Positions 59,992 through 64,000 of a DNA stretch of 64,000 nucleotides are shown here, in pieces. Source of the DNA: Gillisia hiemivivida (GTDB taxonomy: Bacteria; Bacteroidota; Bacteroidia; Flavobacteriales; Flavobacteriaceae). The notes under the pieces were generated by a model that did no database searches, was not told the DNA's origin, and saw only the letters and a list, made by a program, of their open reading frames with translations. The position numbers and the translations under genes are program-made. The stretch is from NCBI RefSeq assembly GCF_007997295.1, contig NZ_VORY01000001.1, positions 248,001-312,000 on the forward strand, in the 5' to 3' direction. Every line of letters begins with the position of its first letter. Position 1 is the stretch's first letter.

Positions 59992-61626
59992 ATGAAATAT
60001 TTTAAAATAATTTTTAGCTTATTGGCAATTGCCCTGCTGTTTTCAAGCTGCCAGGACGATGATCTAGGGTTGGATACGATATTAGTGCCTTCCAATCTTC
60101 AGGTTACAACAGAGATTAGTGATGATGGTTCTGGAGAAGTTAGTTTTCAAGCTAGTGCTAATGATGCACTGAGCTATAAGTATATTTATAGCGACGGGAC
60201 CTCCGCAGTTTCTTTAGGAGGCGATATTACTAAGCGTTTTACAAGTGTAGGTTTAAACACTTATTTAGTTACCGTAGTAGCTTATGGCAAAGGTGGTGTA
60301 AGTAGCTCAAAATCTATAGAAGTTGAAGTTAGAAGTGATTTTAATGATCCTGAAACTAAGCAATTACTTACTGGAGGTAGTTCTAAAACTTGGTACATAG
60401 CTTCAGCAGTTCCAGGTCATTTAGGAGTTGGACAGAATGTAAATGATGACGGACCTATAGTAGACGGAGGTGGATTCTTCTCTGGCCCACCTAATTTTGG
60501 ACCAGAATGTTTTTACGATGATGAGATGACTTTTAGTTTGAATGAAAATGATGGAATTTTATATGAGTATAAAAATTTTGGAGTAACCTTCTTTAACTGG
60601 CAATTCACCTTACAGTTTGGTGGTAATGGAGAAGAATTTGTAGATGAATGTTTAGACTTCACATCAACAGAGACAGTGCCATTATCTTTAGTACCTGCAT
60701 CTTCAGGAATAGATGAGCAGCGTTCAACCGGAACAGTTCTTAGTATTGCCGATGATGGATTTATAAGCTATTATATTGGTCAAAGTCAATACGAAGTTTT
60801 ATCAATCACAGAAAACAAAATGAGTCTCCGTGCTGTACAGGGTAACGATAATTTCCTAGTATGGTATCTTATTCTTACCACTTCTCCAGATGGAACCGTT
60901 GGAGATGGAGGCGAAGAGGAGGAAGCTTTTGTTTCTGAATTTACAAATCTTGTTTTTTCAGATGAGTTTGACGGTGATGATTTAGATACCGATATCTGGA
61001 ATTATGAAATAGGTAATGGAACCAACGGTTGGGGGAATGGAGAAGCGCAATTCTATACCGAAGATAATGTAAAAGTCCAAGATGGAAACCTTGTAATCAC
61101 TGCCAGGCGAGAAGCCGAAAGCGGATTTGATTTTACTTCTGGAAGAATTACTACTCAGGATAATTATGATTTTACATTTGGAAGAGTTGAAGCTCGTGCT
61201 AAATTGCCTGAAGGCGGAGGTACGTGGCCTGCAATATGGATGTTGGGTGCTAATTTTGATGTAGTAGGCTGGCCTGAAACAGGTGAAATTGACATTATGG
61301 AATGGATAGGTAACAATCCAGATGAAATCTCATCTGCACTTCACTTTCCAGGCAATTCTGGAGGTAATCCAGTGTACGGTACAACTCCAGTCCAAAATGC
61401 AACTTCAGTATTTCATACCTATGCTGTAGAATGGACTCAGGATAATATTATCTTCTTACTGGATGGAGACGAGTTTTTCACTTTTACCAACGATGCCTCT
61501 CTGCCTTTCAATAAAGATTTTTTCTTAATAATGAATGTGGCCATGGGTGGCGTATTCGGTGGAGATATAGATCTTGCATTTCAGGAATCATCTATGGAAG
61601 TAGACTATATAAGAGTATACCAATAA
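59992..61626 (+). CDS. GH16 family endo-beta-glucanase lipoprotein (laminarinase-like)
   Basis: The 544-residue lipoprotein (lipobox in LLFSSCQDD) has a PKD-like domain (about 35-115), a middle beta domain (about 120-300) and a C-terminal GH16 domain. The catalytic motif is GEIDIME with nucleophile E432, D434 and acid/base E437. Around it are LPEGGGTWPAIWMLG, FTFGRVEARAKL, FHTYAVEWTQDNIIFLLDG and IMNVAMGG. This pattern is typical of bacterial beta-1,3(4)-glucanases. It would cut the glucan at the cell surface for SusCD uptake. A strong hairpin separates it from the GH3 gene. Confidence 0.92.
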   Translation: MKYFKIIFSLLAIALLFSSCQDDDLGLDTILVPSNLQVTTEISDDGSGEVSFQASANDALSYKYIYSDGTSAVSLGGDITKRFTSVGLNTYLVTVVAYGKGGVSSSKSIEVEVRSDFNDPETKQLLTGGSSKTWYIASAVPGHLGVGQNVNDDGPIVDGGGFFSGPPNFGPECFYDDEMTFSLNENDGILYEYKNFGVTFFNWQFTLQFGGNGEEFVDECLDFTSTETVPLSLVPASSGIDEQRSTGTVLSIADDGFISYYIGQSQYEVLSITENKMSLRAVQGNDNFLVWYLILTTSPDGTVGDGGEEEEAFVSEFTNLVFSDEFDGDDLDTDIWNYEIGNGTNGWGNGEAQFYTEDNVKVQDGNLVITARREAESGFDFTSGRITTQDNYDFTFGRVEARAKLPEGGGTWPAIWMLGANFDVVGWPETGEIDIMEWIGNNPDEISSALHFPGNSGGNPVYGTTPVQNATSVFHTYAVEWTQDNIIFLLDGDEFFTFTNDASLPFNKDFFLIMNVAMGGVFGGDIDLAFQESSMEVDYIRVYQ

Positions 61627-61647
61627 TTTTTTAAGATTAGCCAAACT

Positions 61648-61676
61648 TACCTGGAGGAAATCACTTCCTCCAGGTA
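61648..61676 (+). terminator. Perfect 12-bp hairpin between the GH16 and GH3 genes
   Basis: TACCTGGAGGAA (61648-61659) and TTCCTCCAGGTA (61665-61676) pair perfectly, followed by TTTATTTAT. It may be a terminator or attenuator that lowers GH3 expression, or an mRNA-stabilising 3' end. Confidence 0.6.
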
Positions 61677-61690
61677 TTTATTTATCAAAA

Positions 61691-63970
61691 ATGAAAAAAC
61701 TAACATTATATAGTAGTATCCTTTTACTAAGTTGCTTAACGGCATTTAGTCAGAATTCTAAAATTCCTAGTTCTATTGAAAACATAGAAGTGAAAATAGA
61801 TTCTGTACTGTCTTTAATGACTTTGGAAGAAAAAGTTGGACAGTTGGTGCAATACAACGGAAGTTGGGATCTAACAGGTCCGGCATCAGAACTTGGCAGT
61901 AAACAAAAGGAAGATAATCTCAAAAATGGTCTGGTAGGTTCTATGTTAAATGTGCTTTCTGTAGAAGCTACTCGTGAGGCGCAAAAGCTAATCATGGAAA
62001 ACTCCAGAATGAAGATCCCGTTGATCTTTGGTTATGATGTAATTCATGGCTATAAAACTATTTTTCCTGTACCACTTGGCGAAACCGCCAGTTGGGATCT
62101 GGAAGCTATGGAATTGTCTGCTAGAATTGCAGCTAGAGAATCTGTTGCAGAAGGAATTAACTGGACTTTCTCACCAATGATAGATGTTTCCAGAGATGCC
62201 CGATGGGGACGTATTATGGAAGGTTCTGGTGAAGATCCTTATCTAACTTCTTTAGTTGGGGTTGCCAAAATTAAAGGATATCAAGGAGACGATCTCGCAG
62301 GAGATCTTACCATTGCTGCCACCGCTAAACATTTTGCGGGATACGGATTTGCGGAAGCGGGAAGAGATTATAATACGGTACATTTAGGGGAGAATGAACT
62401 CCACAATACAGTACTTCCTCCATTTAAAGCTGCGGCTGAAGCAGGAGTGGCCACTTTTATGAACTCTTTTAATGAGATAGATGGAATTCCATCTACGGGT
62501 AACAAATATCTACAAAGAGACATTTTAAAAGGTGATTGGGACTGGAAAGGTTTCATGGTTTCAGATTGGGGTTCTATTACTGAAATGATCTACCATGGAT
62601 TTGCTAAAGATAAAAAACAGGCTTCGCAGATTGCCATTAATGCAGGAAGCGATATGGATATGGAAGGTGGTGCTTACGAGTCCAGTCTTGCTGAATTAGT
62701 TAATGAAGGAACTGTTGATCTTGCTTTAGTTGACGACGCTGTTAGACGAGTGCTTCGAGTAAAGTTTAAATTAGGACTTTTTGATGATCCTTATAAATAC
62801 TCCAACCCAGAGGTCAAAAAAAAAATATCTTATGAAGACCATAGAAAAGTAGCAAGAACAATTGCTGCAAAATCGATAGTACTTCTTAAGAATGAAAAAG
62901 AACTGTTACCAATTAAGCCTAAGGTAAAATCTATTGCGGTTATAGGTCCGTTGGCAAATGATAAGGATGCGCCAATAGGAAACTGGAGAGCACAGGGAGA
63001 AGCAAACTCTGCTGTCTCTGTAGTAGAAGGAATTAAAAATGCAGTGGGGAAAGATGTCAAGGTGAAATATTCCTTAGGAACCACTTTAGGAACAAGCGAA
63101 CGCGGATTCTTATTGCCTTTGGAGATCAATAAAACTGACAGGTCTGGATTTAAAGACGCTATCGAGTTAGCTAAGAATTCAGAATTGGTTGTAATGGTCT
63201 TAGGGGAAGATGCATTTCAGGCAGGGGAAGGTAGAAGTCAGGCAAAGATTAGTTTGGCAGGTCTTCAGCAAGAACTTTTAGAAGAAATTAAAAAAGTTAA
63301 TAGCAACATAGTTTTAGTGCTCATTAACGGTCGCCCGATGGAGATCTCTTGGGCTTCAGAGAACATTCCTGCTATTGTTGTAGCTTGGCAATTAGGAACA
63401 GAAAGCGGAAATGCGATTGCAGATGTACTGTTTGGAAAATATAATCCTTCAGGAAAATTACCGGTTTCATTTCCTAGATTGGTAGGGCAGGAGCCTTTGT
63501 ATTACAATCAGAAAAATACAGGAAGACCTTCGAATGATCAGCATGTTACTTATTCCCATTATACCGATGTGAAAAAAGATGCCCTTTATCCTTTCGGATA
63601 TGGATTGAGCTATACACAATTTGAATATGGTGAAGTACAGCTTTCTGGTTCTGAGATGAGTTCAGAAAAAAACATAGAAGCGCAGATCACTATAAAAAAT
63701 ACTGGAAAAGTAAAAGGGAAAGAAGTGGTACAATTGTATCTTCAGGACATTATTGCAAGCAGAACAAGACCTATAAAGGAATTGAAGGGCTTTCAGTTAG
63801 TAGAGCTTGAACCAGGAGAAAGCAAAACTGTAACATTCCCGATCACTAAAAAAATGTTGGAATTCTATACTGCAAATAGAGTTTGGGAAGCGGAAGATGG
63901 AGATTTTAATATATTTGTGGGAGGTAATTCCAGAGATCTAAAGTCTTCTGAATTTACGTTTAAGAATTAA
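61691..63970 (+). CDS. bglX: GH3 family beta-glucosidase (BglX-like), periplasmic
   Basis: The 759-residue precursor has a signal peptide (LYSSILLLSCLTAFSQ). The GH3 N-terminal barrel includes DVIHGYKTIFPVPLGE, SPMIDVSRDARWGRIMEGSGEDP, AKHFAGYG and the nucleophile Asp292 in GFMVSDWGS. The C-terminal alpha/beta domain (VVMVLGEDAFQAGEGRSQ) and a fibronectin-III-like end domain (VQLYLQDIIASRTRPIKELKGFQ) are complete. It releases glucose from imported beta-gluco-oligosaccharides in the periplasm, finishing the pathway begun by GH16. The length equals that of E. coli BglX-type enzymes. Confidence 0.94.
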   Translation: MKKLTLYSSILLLSCLTAFSQNSKIPSSIENIEVKIDSVLSLMTLEEKVGQLVQYNGSWDLTGPASELGSKQKEDNLKNGLVGSMLNVLSVEATREAQKLIMENSRMKIPLIFGYDVIHGYKTIFPVPLGETASWDLEAMELSARIAARESVAEGINWTFSPMIDVSRDARWGRIMEGSGEDPYLTSLVGVAKIKGYQGDDLAGDLTIAATAKHFAGYGFAEAGRDYNTVHLGENELHNTVLPPFKAAAEAGVATFMNSFNEIDGIPSTGNKYLQRDILKGDWDWKGFMVSDWGSITEMIYHGFAKDKKQASQIAINAGSDMDMEGGAYESSLAELVNEGTVDLALVDDAVRRVLRVKFKLGLFDDPYKYSNPEVKKKISYEDHRKVARTIAAKSIVLLKNEKELLPIKPKVKSIAVIGPLANDKDAPIGNWRAQGEANSAVSVVEGIKNAVGKDVKVKYSLGTTLGTSERGFLLPLEINKTDRSGFKDAIELAKNSELVVMVLGEDAFQAGEGRSQAKISLAGLQQELLEEIKKVNSNIVLVLINGRPMEISWASENIPAIVVAWQLGTESGNAIADVLFGKYNPSGKLPVSFPRLVGQEPLYYNQKNTGRPSNDQHVTYSHYTDVKKDALYPFGYGLSYTQFEYGEVQLSGSEMSSEKNIEAQITIKNTGKVKGKEVVQLYLQDIIASRTRPIKELKGFQLVELEPGESKTVTFPITKKMLEFYTANRVWEAEDGDFNIFVGGNSRDLKSSEFTFKN

Positions 63971-64000
63971 TAAATAACATCATTTCATGAATTACAAAGT

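Overview
The window looks like a chromosome segment of a marine-type member of the Flavobacteriaceae (Bacteroidota). The DNA is AT-rich. Several genes are preceded by Bacteroidota promoter elements (TAnnTTTG, in two cases with an upstream TTTG), there are no strong Shine-Dalgarno sites, lipoproteins are plentiful, and the right end holds a SusC/SusD polysaccharide utilisation locus. I would place it near Gramella/Gillisia/Salegentibacter, but this is an impression from protein style, not a search.

Layout. 1-3.4 kb: core genes, feoB (cut by the window edge)-feoA, a SCO1/SenC copper protein and the site-2 protease rseP. 3.55 kb: tRNA-Asn(GTT). 3.6-23.1 kb: a 19.5-kb integrative element inserted at the 3' end of that tRNA, bounded by a perfect 27-bp direct repeat (3598-3624 and 23095-23121). 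It holds, in order, an IntDOT-like tyrosine integrase, an XRE repressor with a palindromic operator, two membrane proteins of unknown function, a secreted protein, a PLD-family nuclease, a three-gene defence operon (Type ISP-like restriction-modification enzyme, DUF4297-like nuclease, Rad50/SMC-like ATPase; the last two resemble Lamassu LmuA/LmuB), a structured noncoding region, and a replication/recombination module (114-aa protein, Sak4-like ATPase, DUF3871 protein, primase-helicase, GIY-YIG nuclease). No relaxase or conjugation genes are visible, so it is more like a satellite or integrative mobilizable element than a full ICE.

23.4-36 kb: chromosomal genes, including a coiled-coil lipoprotein, MiaE, a VIT/CCC1 iron transporter, an odd voltage-sensor/metzincin-like fusion, the NAD salvage pair pncB-pncA, a cysteine-desulfurase-like enzyme, an M28 peptidase, a DUF3095 protein and a DUF1028 protein. 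36-39 kb: a disturbed region with two remnants of a tRNA-Arg(CCT)-like gene around an SLC13/RCK permease, plus GC-rich palindromic repeats. 39-45.6 kb: LacI regulator, SYLF lipoprotein, two flavin disulfide oxidoreductases, a TIGR04283-type glycosyltransferase, a HAD hydrolase and a CMD/AhpD-like protein. 45.8-49.4 kb: a 1202-aa outer membrane protein whose phosphoesterase-like head has lost its metal ligands. 49.7-64 kb: a beta-glucan (probably laminarin) locus: sensor-regulator, SusC, SusD, PKD/CBM-like surface protein, GH16 endo-glucanase and GH3 beta-glucosidase, which would bind, cut, import and finish a beta-1,3-glucan.

The most unusual signal is an 18-bp repeat, TTGACANNTTGACGTYAR, found four times and only inside the integrative element. 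The copies fall in the gaps that separate the cargo modules (secreted protein / PLD nuclease / defence operon). They could be cassette boundaries or a shared operator.
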